DNA of 64,000 nucleotides from Prorocentrum cordatum (GCA_963575745.1 CAUYUJ010014629.1:301724-365723), one strand, 5' to 3'. Shown: positions 1 to 11,571, counted from the first letter of the stretch. Program-made: numbers and translations. Notes: a model not told the origin generated them from the sequence alone.

Positions 1-43
1 GGAGCCCCGAGGAGTTCTCTCGAGGCGATCCCTCGTGCGGCGG

Positions 44-225
<182 letters not shown>

Positions 226-309
226 CGACGCCGCTGCCCCCCCCACACCCCCGCTCCCACTCGAGCACAGATCTTGCACCAGCTCCTCCCTCCTCCTGCA
301 GTGAACCCG

Positions 310-1700
310 TATCATGAGGATGCGCGGAAAGGATGCAAGAGCCTCGGAGGGCCATGCGAGCGGTTCTCAAGCGAGGTTGGCCAGCGAGAGTCGCTGAGGA
401 TGGGCCGAGGGGGCAAGGATGCAAGGGGGGCACCCTTGGGAAGGTTGCCCATTATGCGGGTTGACTGTACTGCTCATGCCCGCTCCTCCTACTCCTTCTC
501 CTCGTCCGCCGTCTCCACCACCTTGCCGCCGCTCCGGCCCGGGTATTTCTGGGGGCCCGCTCCGGCATGCCTCACGAACGGCGCAGGGCTGTATGCGGGT
601 CACTTGGGCTCCTGCGACTGTGCGAAGCTCGCCCCGTCTCCCATGGGGACCCCAGCAGCACGAGTCCCCTGGTGCCGAGTGCCGTGCGTGCGGCGCGGCG
701 AAGTGGTGCAACAGCTCGTGGTGGATGAGGGTGGTGTGCTCAGCGCCGGCCGCCTCTCGCTCACGCTGCTCCAGAGGCTCAGCACACTCCCTGTGGACTG
801 GAAGAACGGCCACACGCCCAGAGAGATGGGAAGGGTTTATCCAAAGGCAGCCTTGGCGACATCGGCATCGGCATTGGCGGCGTCGGCGGCAGGTGGCAAG
901 GGAGGAAGTCAGGGCGGCGGCATCGGTGGTTCGGGGGCGGCGGCTGGCGGCATCGGCGGTGGTCCAGGCGGACAGCTGGCTACTCCCAACGACCTGTCGT
1001 CCTGGTTGCCTCAGCTCCAGTTTCTGATGGGTTAGCTCCAGGACGATGTTACAGACAGGGCAGCAGTGGCTAGTTCCATCGAGGCGTCGGCCGCTGCTCT
1101 CCGCTCTCAGCAGTCCGAGTCGAAGCCATTTCGTCAGCAGCATCTTTAGGCTCAGCAGGCACTCGATCGCAATGAGAAGTTGGTGGCTACACTCGGCAAG
1201 AAGCATGTGGAAACAGGGGTGAGGCTGGCACTCAACCGCAGCAACTCAAATCGAGGTTCCTTGAGCTGGCGGCGAAGGTGGCGGACCTCCCGTCATTGCC
1301 AAATGCAAGCGCTATGTTGGATCCAGATGTATTAATTTTGATGAGCTGCTCGCTGCCAGCAATCTCACCGCCATCCGCAAGACTTGGCACAAACTCAAAC
1401 CAAGTTGCGAATCCTTTCCTAAATGGCCGTCTTGCTCTGACCCGTATCCCCATGCTGATCCTTCTGGCGGAGGGACCGCAGGGGGCGCGGGGGGAGCGGG
1501 CGGGGAAGGTACCGACAGCGAGGCTTTGCCTATGCCGCAGGTGGACCCTGCGGACCAGGTCGACAATTGCCATCGCATTGGCAGGAGCAGCACACGGAAA
1601 CCGTTTTGGCAGAATCGCGTCCAAGGGTGTCTTCGTCGATGGAAGCAGCGGCCAAGCAAGCCGGGGTGGCCACGGCGTCTTCTGGGGAGCCGTCTCGTTA
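310..1700 (+). pseudogene. ORF1-like 5' part of LINE family A
   Basis: No frame stays open. The interval 310-480 recurs at 49915-50100 at roughly 90 percent identity in its best 70 bp, which marks it as a dispersed sequence. Downstream, 1035-1220 translated across two stops gives an Ala/Gln/Ser-rich heptad-like stretch (VTDRAAVASSIEASAAALRS) that looks like the coiled coil of a LINE ORF1. 850-1000 is Gly/Ala rich. The assignment to ORF1 rests on its position 5' of the endonuclease domain and on this coiled-coil character. I see no clear zinc finger. Confidence 0.5.
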
Positions 1701-1799
1701 GCAGGTGAGGCTCGAGGACACCATCCAGCATCGCCTGTGCGAAGCCAGGATGTGTTGGCCCGTGAGGCCGTTGGAACTCGCTATGCGCCGCCGCCTGCC

Positions 1800-2400
1800 T
1801 CTGCGCCTGCGGCCTTTTCTCTTCGAGTTCAAACCTTCGGCTTATCAGGCTGGCTGCCAGTTTGGGACAACTGGCTTCAGGAGACTTCCGCTCACGTGCT
1901 CTTGGTGCAAGAGCACCTCTTGTGCTCGGAAGGAGACATTTCAAGGGCGTCGCAGCGGCTCTTTCGGCGAGGATGGAAGCCGTTCTGGGCGGCGGCAGCT
2001 CGCGGGGAGGGACATGGGTCGTCCGGAGCAGTCGCAGTCTGGCTCGGTCGCACCTCGGTCTACATATATTGTATCGTGTGACGCTTGCGTGGTTGACCTT
2101 CCAGGAGGCTTCCCAGTGCTTGTCGGATAAGCGCGCCTGCACGACATGGAAGGCCTCTCTGAGCGCAATGTGGAGCTTCTCTCGCAGGTAGGATCTGGAC
2201 TTTCTCACTCTGATATCGCAGTGATCCTGGGAGGCGATTCCTATATGCCGCCAGGCACCCTGCAGCAGAGGCAGTTCGTCTCAGATTTCAGAGGTCAGAT
2301 GATTAGCCCCTGGACGGGGATTACACGCTTCGTAGCACTGGTGGGTTGAAACTTTAGGATTTAATCACCATCTCCTCGGGCATCTCTAAGGTCGTTCAGC
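1800..2400 (+). pseudogene. AP-endonuclease domain remnant, LINE family A
   Basis: This domain nicks target DNA in LINEs. In the frame of position 1278 the segment at about 1815-2080 reads SGWLPVWDNWLQETSAHVLL and then VQEHLL, the N-terminal strand with the catalytic Gln-Glu. After two frame changes, the frame starting at 2146 gives SERNVELLSQ, then DIAVILGGDSYMPPGTL, the strand that normally carries GDFN. Here it reads GDSY, so the catalytic Asn is lost. The frameshifts and this substitution show that the domain is dead. Confidence 0.75.
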
Positions 2401-2402
2401 AG

Positions 2403-3510
2403 GTGACAATTAAACATAACTCTCCCCTCACCCCTCGCTCTCCCGTTGACCTCAAGCTCGTCCCCTTCCCTGCCCAGCTCAAGGTTCTGAAGTTAGGGAA
2501 GTCCCCTCCTCTTCCGTTCAAGTTGGCGGTTGGGCCTGCTCGAGAGCCCCCGTCATGGGCCTCATTCTCAAAGTTTTGGATCTGGCACTCGAGGCGGCGC
2601 GTGCTGGCAAAGAAGGTAACTCAGGGACTCCTCAATCGTACTTACAAGTGGTGGGCCAATCTGGCCGAATGTGAGGTGGCGGAGGCCACTCAGTAGTCTC
2701 TGCCCTCTTGGGGGCGCCCAGGCAGAGGCCCCCGGCTCATGTTGAAGCCGGTGCTTTCTCGCCATCGGAAGCCCTTGAGGCATCCCAGCTTGTGCGCCAC
2801 CAGGTGGGTGTATGACCGCATTTGGACTGCCAGGTCTTGCTCGGCACTCAGGTCAAGAAGCCCCTCTCCTGGACGCACCAGGGCTGCTCGGGAGACCCCC
2901 TCCCCAGGGCTGGACCTAAACGTTGCTTTTTGATGTGTGCTCGTCTTGTTCTTCATTTTGCTTCACCTGCCTTCCTGTACCTGCCTGCCGAAACGAAGAA
3001 GAAAACACAGCCGAAGTCCAGCAAAACAGCGATTAGGTCCAGCTCTGCCCCTCCCTCCCCTTCTGGGCCCGAACCTTGGGGCCCTCGGATCGTGTGCCGG
3101 CTCTTCCCCAGCGCCTGTCTTGAGCCATTCGGGTCCTGATGGCCGCTTTCTTGACTTCTTGCAGTCCACTGTCGAAACTCTTTCTCCCAGGTTTCGTGAA
3201 GATGTCGAGCGGCAGATATCGAGCAGGCCTCTCGCCGAGGCCACCGCCAAGGAACGAAGCCTGTCGTCCTGGCGCAGCTGACTATGGGAGAACATCGATC
3301 AGGGCGCCAAGCGTGCGGACATGGTCACATCAGACCCTCAGTCATTGAAGCCGACCTCCACTGTCGGCGAACGGCTGCTTGGTCAGCGACCCCCAAGGTC
3401 CCTTATGAAGGCTGAGAGGCGCAGGTTTGCAGTGCTGCGAAGGGCTGCTTATGCGCCTTCCTCCGTCTGTCAGGCTGAGGACTTCGAACCCTTCCCCGAA
3501 CTCCCCCCTT
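2403..3510 (+). pseudogene. Endonuclease-to-RT linker, LINE family A
   Basis: The frame from 2403 to 2696 reads PRSPVDLKLVPFPAQLKVLK and later WWANLAECEVAEA. The position is that of the variable region between endonuclease and RT in LINE ORF2. The remainder is broken among frames (for example 3139-3281 with STVETLSPRFREDVERQISS). The function cannot be named beyond position. Confidence 0.5.
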
Positions 3511-3527
3511 GGATCACCATGAGTTAG

Positions 3528-4215
3528 TTGATCAGGCTAACTGGAACATACAAGAAGAGTTCGTCGACTGGAGTTGACGGTTCTCATATGAAACACTTTA
3601 GAATGATCTCCTCTCCTGGCGTGTTGGCTTTGCGTAGGATTCTCCAGGTCACGGAAATGTCTAGCCTTTTGCCTGCTCAGCTTGACGCCACCGTTCTGGC
3701 GCTGCTGGGCAAGCCTGTCGGAGGGTTCCGCCAGATTGGTATCTTCTGGGACCCTACCGCCGTTGAAGCCTTGCTCGAAGCTGCCTCGCAGAAAGCTGGG
3801 AGGAGGCGAATTCTCGTCCATAATTTGCCGCTGGCAAGTGCCATGGAGCGGCTGACGTGGTATGGAGGCATAGTCTCAGGAATGAATGCGAGCTCTCTCA
3901 CAACCTTCATTCGGCGACCATCATTCGACACATGTCTAAGCTCTACGACTCATCCACCTGGACCGACTTCCCCCAGTGCATGGCCAAGTTGGCCATTAGG
4001 GTATGTCGGGCCCCTCGTTTCCTTGCCCTGGGTGGGTGTTTGGACGGGCCCTGGTACGCTCGGTCTGGGATTATTGCTGGTTTTGGGAGCTACTTCATCA
4101 GGGTTAACGCCGCGGAGTCGCTCGGCAGGTTTGCTAGAGGCCAGGCGCTCAGCTCGCCCTGTGCATCGACGATCCTGGTCTAAATGCGGTAGGCTCTGTT
4201 CCCACATCTCATCAA
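3528..4215 (+). pseudogene. Reverse-transcriptase domain remnant, LINE family A
   Basis: RT copies LINE RNA into the nicked target. The frame from 3528 gives the finger region: TGVDGSHMKHF, then LLGKPVGGFRQIG (usual K-P-x-G-G-x-R-P-I). After a frameshift the frame covering 3857-4183 gives the palm: IIRHMSKLYDS at motif A, where the catalytic Asp just before MSK is His, and ARSGIIAGFGSYFIRV at motif B. A further shift gives LCIDDPGL at 4159-4182, motif C with both Asp. The motif A change and the frameshifts make it inactive. Confidence 0.78.
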
Positions 4216-4260
4216 ACATCATAACCGTTCCCCCTTGTCACCCACAGACTGCTCCTGCGG

Positions 4261-4402
4261 AAGTGTGCAGCAATGTGGCAAGCAGTTATGATTGCGAGTC
4301 AGTCCTCTAATGTGTATGATGACGCACGGCCAGTCAAAGAAAGTACTTTGAGCGCCCGAGGTTTGACCCGCTGTTCCCACAGCGTAAATACAGCGGTGTA
4401 TA
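4261..4402. other. No gene recognised
   Basis: Short spacer between the decayed LINE and the CT/TA microsatellite. Its translation resembles nothing I recognise. It may contain more of the LINE 3' end. Confidence 0.4.
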
Positions 4403-4408
4403 ATTGTG

Positions 4409-4439
<31 letters not shown>

Positions 4440-4478
4440 GTGTATCGATGTGCATATATACATACACACGTGTATATG

Positions 4479-4511
<33 letters not shown>

Positions 4512-4734
4512 GTATATATATGAAAGCGCGTGTTCTACCGCTGCTGGCGGAAAACAGGGGGGGTCACTGGGGGTTCCCGACCCGCCCCCCCCCCCTCGGA
4601 AACCACGGGGAGGTCACTATCGGTTGGACCCCCCCCCCTCCCACCCCCCGTCCATCATGAAAAGGGGGGCGGTCACTACCAATTCGAACCCTCCCCCCCC
4701 CTTCGCCGCCGGCAAACGATTCCCGCTCCTCGGG
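4403..4734 (+). repeat. Left inverted arm of foldback element
   Basis: Contains (CT)n at about 4408-4440, (TA)n at about 4470-4520, three GGTCACT motifs at 4562-4568, 4612-4618 and 4671-4677 separated by C or G runs, TTCGAACC at about 4683, and the inner block 4708-4725. Confidence 0.75.
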
Positions 4735-5757
4735 ACACTGGGACAGTGGTGGGGACACTGGAACAGTGTGGGGACGGTGGTGGTGGGGACAGTGGTGCGG
4801 GGACAGTGAGACAGTGGGACAGCGGTAGGGACAGCGGGGACAGTGGGACAATGGTGGGGACGGTGGTGGCGGGGACTGGCGAGGGGACAGTGGCACAGAG
4901 GTGGGGACAGTAAGAACAGTGGGACAGGTGTGGGGACGGTAGTGGTGGGGACAGAGGTGAGGGCGGTGGTGAGGACGGTGGTGGGACAATGGGACAGTGG
5001 TACAGTGGGGAGAGTAGTGGGGACAGTGAGGACAGTGGGACAGCACAGTGGGACGGCGGTGGGAACAGTGGGGACAATGGGACAGTAGTGGGGACAGTGG
5101 GGACAAATGGTGGGGGCAGCGGGGACAATGGGGAGAGTCGGACCGTGGTGGGGACAGTGGTGGGGACAGTGGTGGGGACAGTGGGGACAGTGAGACACTG
5201 GTGGCGGCACTGGTGGGGACAGTGGGACAGTGGGGACAGTGGGGACAGTGGGACAACGGTGGGAACATTGGGGACAGTGGGACAGTGGTGGGGACAGTGG
5301 GACAGTAGTGGGAACGGTGGTGGTAGGGACAGCGGTGTGGAGACAGTGGGACAGTGCTGGGGACAGTGCGGACAGTCGGGACAGTGGGATAGTGGTGGGG
5401 ACGGTGGTGGTGGGGACAGTTGTGAGGACGGCGGTGAGGACGGTGGTGGTGGGGCAGTGGTAAAGTGGGGACAGTGGTGGGGACAGTGGGGACAGAGGTG
5501 GGAACAGTGAAGAGCTCAGTGGGACAACGGCGGGGACAGTGGGGACAGTGGGACAGTGGTGGGGACAGTGGGGACAGTGGGGAGAGTGGGACCGTGGTGG
5601 AAACAGTGGTGGGGTCAGTGGGGACAGTGCGACAGTGGTGGGGGCACTGGTGGGGACAGTGGGACAACGGTGGGAACAGTGGACAGTGGCACAGTGGTGG
5701 TGGAGACGGTGGTGCTGGGGACAGCGGGCGAGGGCGGTGGTGAGGACGGTGGTGGGG
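4735..5757 (+). repeat. GGGACAGT minisatellite
   Basis: About 1 kb of short units of 8-10 bp with core GGGACAGT, often written GGGGACAGTGG, with interspersed GGTGGTGGGG variants. Long frames across it on both strands (Pro/His/Ser/Thr/Val-rich on minus) follow from the repeat and are not genes. Confidence 0.97.
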
Positions 5758-6080
5758 ACCCGGGATTCGTTTGCCGGCGTTGAGTGGGGGGGTGCTGTTC
5801 GAACCGGCAGTGACCCCCCCATGGGTTTAGAAGGGGAGGGGGATTCGAACCGGTGGTGACCCCCCCCGGTCTCTGGAGAGGGGGGGAGGGGTTAGGGGGG
5901 AAGGGGGTCTTGCCGAGGAGGGGGGGGGTGGGATTTCGGAGGGGGGGGACAACCGGGTTCCAGAGGATGGGGGGAAATGTTCCACAGTAAAGCGGCGGTG
6001 GATCACGCTCTCTCAGCTATACATATATATATATACATATATATATGTATAAATACAGAGAGAGAGAGAGAGATCGCTCT
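5758..6080 (-). repeat. Right inverted arm of foldback element
   Basis: Reverse-complement counterpart of 4403-4734, with two TTCGAACCGG-(C/T)-(A/G)-GTGACC modules, a G-rich stretch, then (TA)n and (GA)n. The arm is degenerate outside the inner 60 bp. Confidence 0.7.
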
Positions 6081-6215
6081 CTCTCTCTTTCTCTCTCTCG
6101 TTCTCTCTCTCTCTCTCTGTCCCTCTCTCTCTCTCTTTCTCTCTCTCTCCCTCCCCCTCTCCTTCTGTCTCTCTTTACGTATGTATCTCTCTCTCTCTCT
6201 GTCTCTCTCTTTCTT

Positions 6216-6255
<40 letters not shown>

Positions 6256-6310
6256 ACTTTCTTATGTGTATATACATATATATATATATATATATATGTG
6301 TATCGCTCTA

Positions 6311-6348
<38 letters not shown>

Positions 6349-6353
6349 GATAG
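6074..6353. repeat. (TC)n and (TA)n microsatellites
   Basis: About 180 bp of CT units with TTTCT interruptions, then about 80 bp of TA units. The TATA-like strings here are microsatellite, not promoter evidence. Confidence 0.97.
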
Positions 6354-6355
6354 CC

Positions 6356-6600
6356 CCAAGACGGTCCAAGATGGCTCCAAGGGGCCCCCGAGAGGCGCCC
6401 AAAACGGCCCAAGAGGGCCCAAAGACGGCCACAGGAGGGGTCCCAGATGGAGAACCCGAACTGACATTTCGAACCCTCGGCCCCGAGGGCCCCCCAGGAG
6501 GCCCCAAAAGACCCCCAAGAGGCCCCAAGAGGCCCAAGAAGCCCCAAGAGGCGCCCAAGGTGCCCCAAGAGGCGCTCCAAAAAAGACCCCAAGAATCTTG
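6356..6600 (+). repeat. CCCCAAGA-rich repeat block 1
   Basis: Degenerate 9-12 bp units of the form GGCCCCAAGAG repeat through the block. A short non-repetitive island (GACATTTCGAACCCTCGGCC, about 6462-6481) interrupts it. A similar island lies in block 4 near 27035. Open frames on both strands (Pro/Lys/Arg/Ala on plus; Gly/Leu/Trp on minus) follow from the repeat. Confidence 0.85.
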
Positions 6601-6947
6601 CTCGTCTGTCCGAGTTGCGGAAAGGGCCCCCCCCCCGAAGTGAAAAGCCCACCGTTCGTTTGTTCCTGCCAAGGCTCGTCCTGTTTGTTCGTAGGCTCCC
6701 ATCCAGAGCTCCACCCTCGGGTGGGACCCTGGTTTCTGGCAGTGCACCTCTTGCTGCAGAATCAGTCGCTTGACCACCACCCACAGTCATCCTCCTCCTC
6801 CCTCTCCTCCTCCTGCTTCTCCTCCTCCTCCTCCTCCCGCACATTGCAAGCCTGTTTCGGGTCTCTCGGCGAGTGGTTTGGAACGCAGGGGGGCACAGGT
6901 GCATCACCCTGGCGTGTTCGGGCCTCGGCCAGCACCCCTCGTCTTAT
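6601..6947. other. No gene recognised; short TCC tract
   Basis: Mixed sequence with an interrupted (TCC)n run at about 6786-6840. I see no conserved coding signal. Confidence 0.5.
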
Positions 6948-7134
6948 GTCGGGCGTGTCCCCCTACAGGGGGGTTTTCGTCGAAACATAAAAAGCACCCC
7001 AAAAATACCCCAAGAAGGCCAAACAATACCCCAAAAATAGTCCCCAGACTATGTTTGGACTAGTTTGGGGGCATGTTTAGTGTATTGTTTTATTTTGTTC
7101 GTCGAAAATCCCCATGTAGGGGGACAGGCCCGAC
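6948..7134. mobile_element. 187-bp TIR element (MITE-like), intact copy 1
   Basis: It starts with GTCGGGCGTGTCCCCCTACA and ends with the inverse, TGTAGGGGGACAGGCCCGAC. The inverted ends cover about 35-40 bp including TTCGTCGAA. The A/T-rich middle carries CCCCAAAAATA and GACTATGTTTGGACTA. Flanks read TTAT on the left and TTAA on the right, consistent with a TTA-type target duplication. No coding capacity, so it is non-autonomous. Related copies: 19875-20062, and split halves at 32495 and 38109. Confidence 0.85.
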
Positions 7135-7138
7135 TTAA

Positions 7139-7315
7139 GCGTCGGTCGAGGGCGCGGGAGTCGCAGGGCGGGGCGGGCAGAGGAGAGAGCGGCGGGGCGA
7201 GCGCCTGGGTCGGGGCGCGGCGGCGGGGCCGCAGCTGCGAGTTCGAGCCGCGATGCGTCGTCCCCAACCTCTCACGGGAAATAGTTCGGATGGCGCTGCT
7301 GACGATGGTGATTCC
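7139..7315. other. GC-rich spacer, no gene recognised
   Basis: GC-rich sequence between the TIR element and the compound microsatellite, with no recognisable motif. Confidence 0.4.
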
Positions 7316-8240
<925 letters not shown>

Positions 8241-9410
8241 GCTGATTATGATAATGATGATAGCGATGACGATCCTGCCACGGCGTCGGCGACGGCGGCG
8301 ATGCTGATGATGGCTCGGGAAGAAGTTCCCATACTGCGTGTGCGCACGATGCACCCGCCAACGAGCGCGTCCCACCATCGCTTAACCCAATGCCACAGAT
8401 CCACACTTGGACGCACTGCGCCGCATCTCCGCACCCCCGCGTGAGGCCCAAGACCACTCGCGAGCAGCCGCACTCGGCTGCTGACAGCAGCCTGACTCCG
8501 TCACCACCAGTCTCGCACTGCTCCCTTCCGTACGATCGTCAAGCCTAGGGCGATGCGGGCAAACACTCGGCCGACACGTCCTCGGCGCGAGGGACACGGG
8601 GGGCCCGAGGGAAACACGTCCTGGGCCACCCTGGGACTCCCCCGGAAAACCCGCTCCGCATCCCGAGGCGCCTCGCTGCCGGCCCCATGGGCCCGAGGAG
8701 GGCCCCAGAACGGCGAGGTCTGCACCTCCTCCTGGTGCGTGCAGGATCTTCTATACATATCCGCTGCGCCGTGGAGTTTCGGGTTTCCTTCCTCCGGTAC
8801 CGGGGGGGGCAAAACAAGTCCGCGCCCAGAGGCCAAGTTGTTATCCGCATCCACTTCGCCGCGGCCTGCTGGCGCTCCTCCCCGGCACGTCCAAGACAAA
8901 GTGGGTATGGATATAAATCGCGCCCGCACTCAGGACCCCCGTCCCCCAGGACCCACCTCGGGAAAAAATACCCCGAGGACGTACCCAACCGACTCAATCA
9001 TGTGGCGAATATCATTCGGATTGCTCAATACAGAAGCAATCATTGAATAATCCGCAATGCCTTGAACGCTTCGCCAAAGAACGTCGGGCCAGAGTCAGAT
9101 GTTTCACATCTGCGGCGTCACTCTTGAGAGTCATATCGATGGCAGGAGAGCGACCACGAGGGGGCGTGGAAACATGTGGAGGAGGGACGATTAGAGACAT
9201 AATTCGTGGGAGTAGCAGCGCCTTGCGCTGTGTTCGCATTGCAAGACACCACTCTGCGCGCTATGACAGTACAGCGCCTTGCGCTAAACGTAGCATGTGC
9301 CCGCACGCATCCCAAGCAACACGCAGCTGAACCAGGGATGCGCCACGCCATGGGCAACGGACGGCGCCATGCGCTATTCGCTGCGCGGCGCTCGCACAGG
9401 CCGCGTCACT
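8241..9410. other. No gene recognised
   Basis: Over 1.1 kb of GC-rich sequence. Open frames of up to 150 residues occur on minus (8501-8997) but have biased composition, overlap one another and match no family I know. Confidence 0.4.
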
Positions 9411-9415
9411 CCGCT

Positions 9416-10365
9416 GGCCCTCCCAGAAACCCATCACATCCCCCCAGGAGGCGGCGATGTCTCGTGGTGACCCGCGTAGGACGTATCTCTGCTGGCCCTC
9501 CCAGAAGCCCACGAAAGTGGCGACAGTTTCGCAGATCGCAGCCCCCCCGGGGACGGCGAGGTCGCGTGGTGATCTGCGTATGACGTACCTCCGCTGCTCC
9601 CAGGAGACCACGAAAGTGGCGACAGTTTCGCAGATCGCAGCCCCCCCGGGGACGGCGAGGTCGCGTGGTGATCTGCGTATGACGTACCTCCGCTGCTCCC
9701 AGGAGACCACGAAAGTGGCGACAGCTTCGCAGATCGCAGCCCCCCAAGGGACGGCGAGGTCGCGTGGTAATCCGCGTAGGACGTGCCCGCGCTACGTCCA
9801 CGAAAGTGGCGACAGCTCTGCAGATCGCAGCCCCCCCGGGGGAACGAGATCTCGTGGTGATCCGCGTAGGACACCTCCGCTGGGCCTCCCGGGAGCCCAC
9901 GAAAGTGGCGACTATTTTGCAGATCGCAGACCCCCCGGGGACGGCGAAGTCTCGTGGTGATCTGCGTATGACGTACCTCCACTGGCCCTCCCAGGAGCCT
10001 ACGAACATGCGAAAGATTTACAGATCGCAGCCACCCATGGGACGGCGAGGTCTCGTGGTGATTGATGCGCGTAAAACGTACCTCCGCTGACCCTCCCAGA
10101 AACCCACGAAAGTGGCGACTGTTTTGCAGATCGCAGCCCTCCAGGGGACGGCGAGGTCTCGTGTTGATCTGCGTATGACGTACCTCCACTGGTCCTCCCA
10201 GGAGCCCACGAAAGCGGCGACAGCTCTGCAGATTGCAGCCCCCGAGGGGACGGCGAGGTCTCGTGGTGATCTGCGTAGGACGTACCTCCGCGTGCCCAAA
10301 CCGAAGCCCACGAAAGTGGCGACAGTTTCGCAGATCGGAGCCCCCCAGGGGACGGCGAGGTCACG
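9416..10365 (-). repeat. 99-bp satellite, about 9-10 units
   Basis: Period 99 bp is exact between the first clear units (GACGGCGAG at 9552 and 9651); later units vary between about 87 and 105 bp. Landmarks are ACGAAAGTGGCGACAG, CAGATCGCAG and GACGTACCTCC. Because 99 bp is 33 codons, minus frames stay open with a repeating pattern (VATFVGSWE, YVIRRSPRDLAVPGGAAIC). There is no independent evidence that it is translated. Confidence 0.93.
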
Positions 10366-10410
10366 AGGCAGGGAGGAGAGAGGAAGAGGAGGGAGAAGGG
10401 GGGAGGCGGG

Positions 10411-10647
10411 ATGAGGGGGAGGAGAAGGAGGAGGAGGAGGAGGAGGAGGAGGAGGAGGAGGAGGAGGAGGAGGAGGAGGAGGAGGGAGGAGAGGAGGAGT
10501 GAGGAGGAGGAGGAGGAGGAGGAGGAGGAGGAGGATGAGGAGGAGGAGGAGGAGGAGGAGGAGGAGAGGAGGAGGAGGAGGAGGAGGAGGAGGAGGAGGA
10601 GGAGGAGGAGGAGGAGGAGGAGGAGGAGGAGGAGGAGGAGGAGAGGT
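10411..10647. repeat. (GGA)n microsatellite
   Basis: About 230 bp of GGA units with a few interruptions. Confidence 0.97.
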
Positions 10648-10737
10648 GGAGACCGGTGCTCTATTCAAAACGAGAACCCATACAAGGGAGGGATGGGAAT
10701 GGAAAGGAGAAAGGAGCGAGGAAGGAGGAGGGGGGAG

Positions 10738-10802
10738 GAGTGAATGAGTGAGTGAATGAGTAAGTGAGTGAGTGGGTGGGTGAGTGAGTGAGTGAGTGGG
10801 TG
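10738..10802. repeat. (GAGT)n microsatellite
   Basis: About 16 units of GAGT with GAAT, AAGT and GGGT variants. Confidence 0.95.
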
Positions 10803-11565
10803 TTGGAGACCACGGTGCTCGATCCAAAACGAGAACCCAACCAAGCGAGGCTTGGGAACAACCTCCACCCGTGCAACAGCTGGCAATGCCGCACGCGAGT
10901 GTGCGCGGCACCAGGGCGTGAGTCCTATCCCGAAAAGAGTCCGACTCGGGGATCTGCTGACCTGGGTCAGGCCAGACCCGGGTCAGCAGGAAACCGAAAC
11001 ACTGCAACGCAGGAAAAAAAAAATGCAACGCGGGTCTTCGCACACCTGGGTCAACCGATATGCGGGCGGCCGCCTCGCGGCCACGAGCGGCTCGGTAAAA
11101 ACCCGGTCAGCCAGACGGGGTTCTCGCGGGATCCTGCAGGATCCGGTGCCCTGGCTGACCCCCGTTTGCACTGACCCCCGTCTCTTGTCGGGGAGACGTA
11201 AGACCCGGGTACGGGGGACTCGGAAATCCCCGACGAGGTCGTCAAAAAAATGACGAGGCCGAGCCTGCATTTTGACGAGGCCTCCCGCTGCAGACATCCC
11301 GCGAAACTCCTCCTCATCAAAATCCGAGGCGCGGTCGTCAAAAAACGATGGCGAACCCGAGTCCCGGCAAACCCGGGTCTTACGCTCCCCCGTCTCTTGG
11401 GCCTCCTGGGCCCCGACCGGCCTCCGTCCGTGCAGATGCTGGAAAACGTTCGAGGCGAGCGTGCGCGGCGCGCCGAGGCGGCGGCCCCGTCGGAGGCTCC
11501 AGCGGCCCGCCATCCCCACCACTGCGTGCGCGCCGAGGCCCGCGATCCCACGATGGCAACGGCTC
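10803..11565. other. No gene recognised; several palindromes
   Basis: Short self-complementary motifs recur, including CTGACCTGGGTCAG (about 10958), GACCCGGGTC, and GGATCCTGCAGGATCC (about 11129-11144, a perfect 16-bp palindrome). Long minus open frames cross this GC-rich stretch but show no known domain. Confidence 0.45.
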
Positions 11566-11571
11566 GACCCC

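Larger units (their letters stand above)
310..4260 (+). mobile_element. Decayed LINE-type retrotransposon, family A
   Basis: On the plus strand the order is: an ORF1-like segment with coiled-coil character (about 310-1700), an AP-endonuclease domain (about 1800-2400), a linker (about 2400-3500) and a reverse-transcriptase domain (about 3528-4210). The reading frame changes several times and stops are frequent, so this is an old pseudogene. It ends about 150 bp before a CT/TA microsatellite. Its motif B (GIIAGFGSYF) differs from motif B of the LINE at 57-63 kb (GLPAGSKYAN), so the two belong to different LINE families. Calls come from motif recognition only. Confidence 0.75.
4403..6080. mobile_element. 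Foldback element with minisatellite core
   Basis: The two sides of a 1-kb GGGACAGT minisatellite are inverted copies of each other. Reading inward from the left: (CT)n, (TA)n, a GCGTGTTCTACCGCTGCT-like segment, G/C-run modules each carrying GGTCACT, then GCCGGCAAACGATTCCCG (4708-4725). Reading outward on the right the same order appears reversed and complemented: CGGGATTCGTTTGCCGGC (5761-5778; 17 of 18 match), two AGTGACC/GGTGACC modules (5809-5815, 5855-5861), AGCGGCGGTGGATCACGC (about 5991-6010), (TA)n, (GA)n. No coding frame for a transposase is visible, so it would be non-autonomous if it is a transposon. Confidence 0.7.

Noticed and set aside
4470-4520. TATA boxes, here and in other TA tracts
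   Set aside because: They are TA microsatellites; dinoflagellate promoters generally do not use a canonical TATA box.
4564-5822. Two minus frames of about 370 and 400 residues rich in Pro, His, Ser, Thr and Val
   Set aside because: They are translations of the GGGACAGT minisatellite; the pattern follows the unit.
9416-10365. CRISPR array
   Set aside because: The whole 99-bp unit repeats, with no short constant repeat and unique spacers, and the organism is a eukaryote.
11129-11144. GGATCCTGCAGGATCC as a cloning artefact
   Set aside because: The palindrome resembles joined restriction sites, but no vector sequence flanks it and other palindromes occur nearby.
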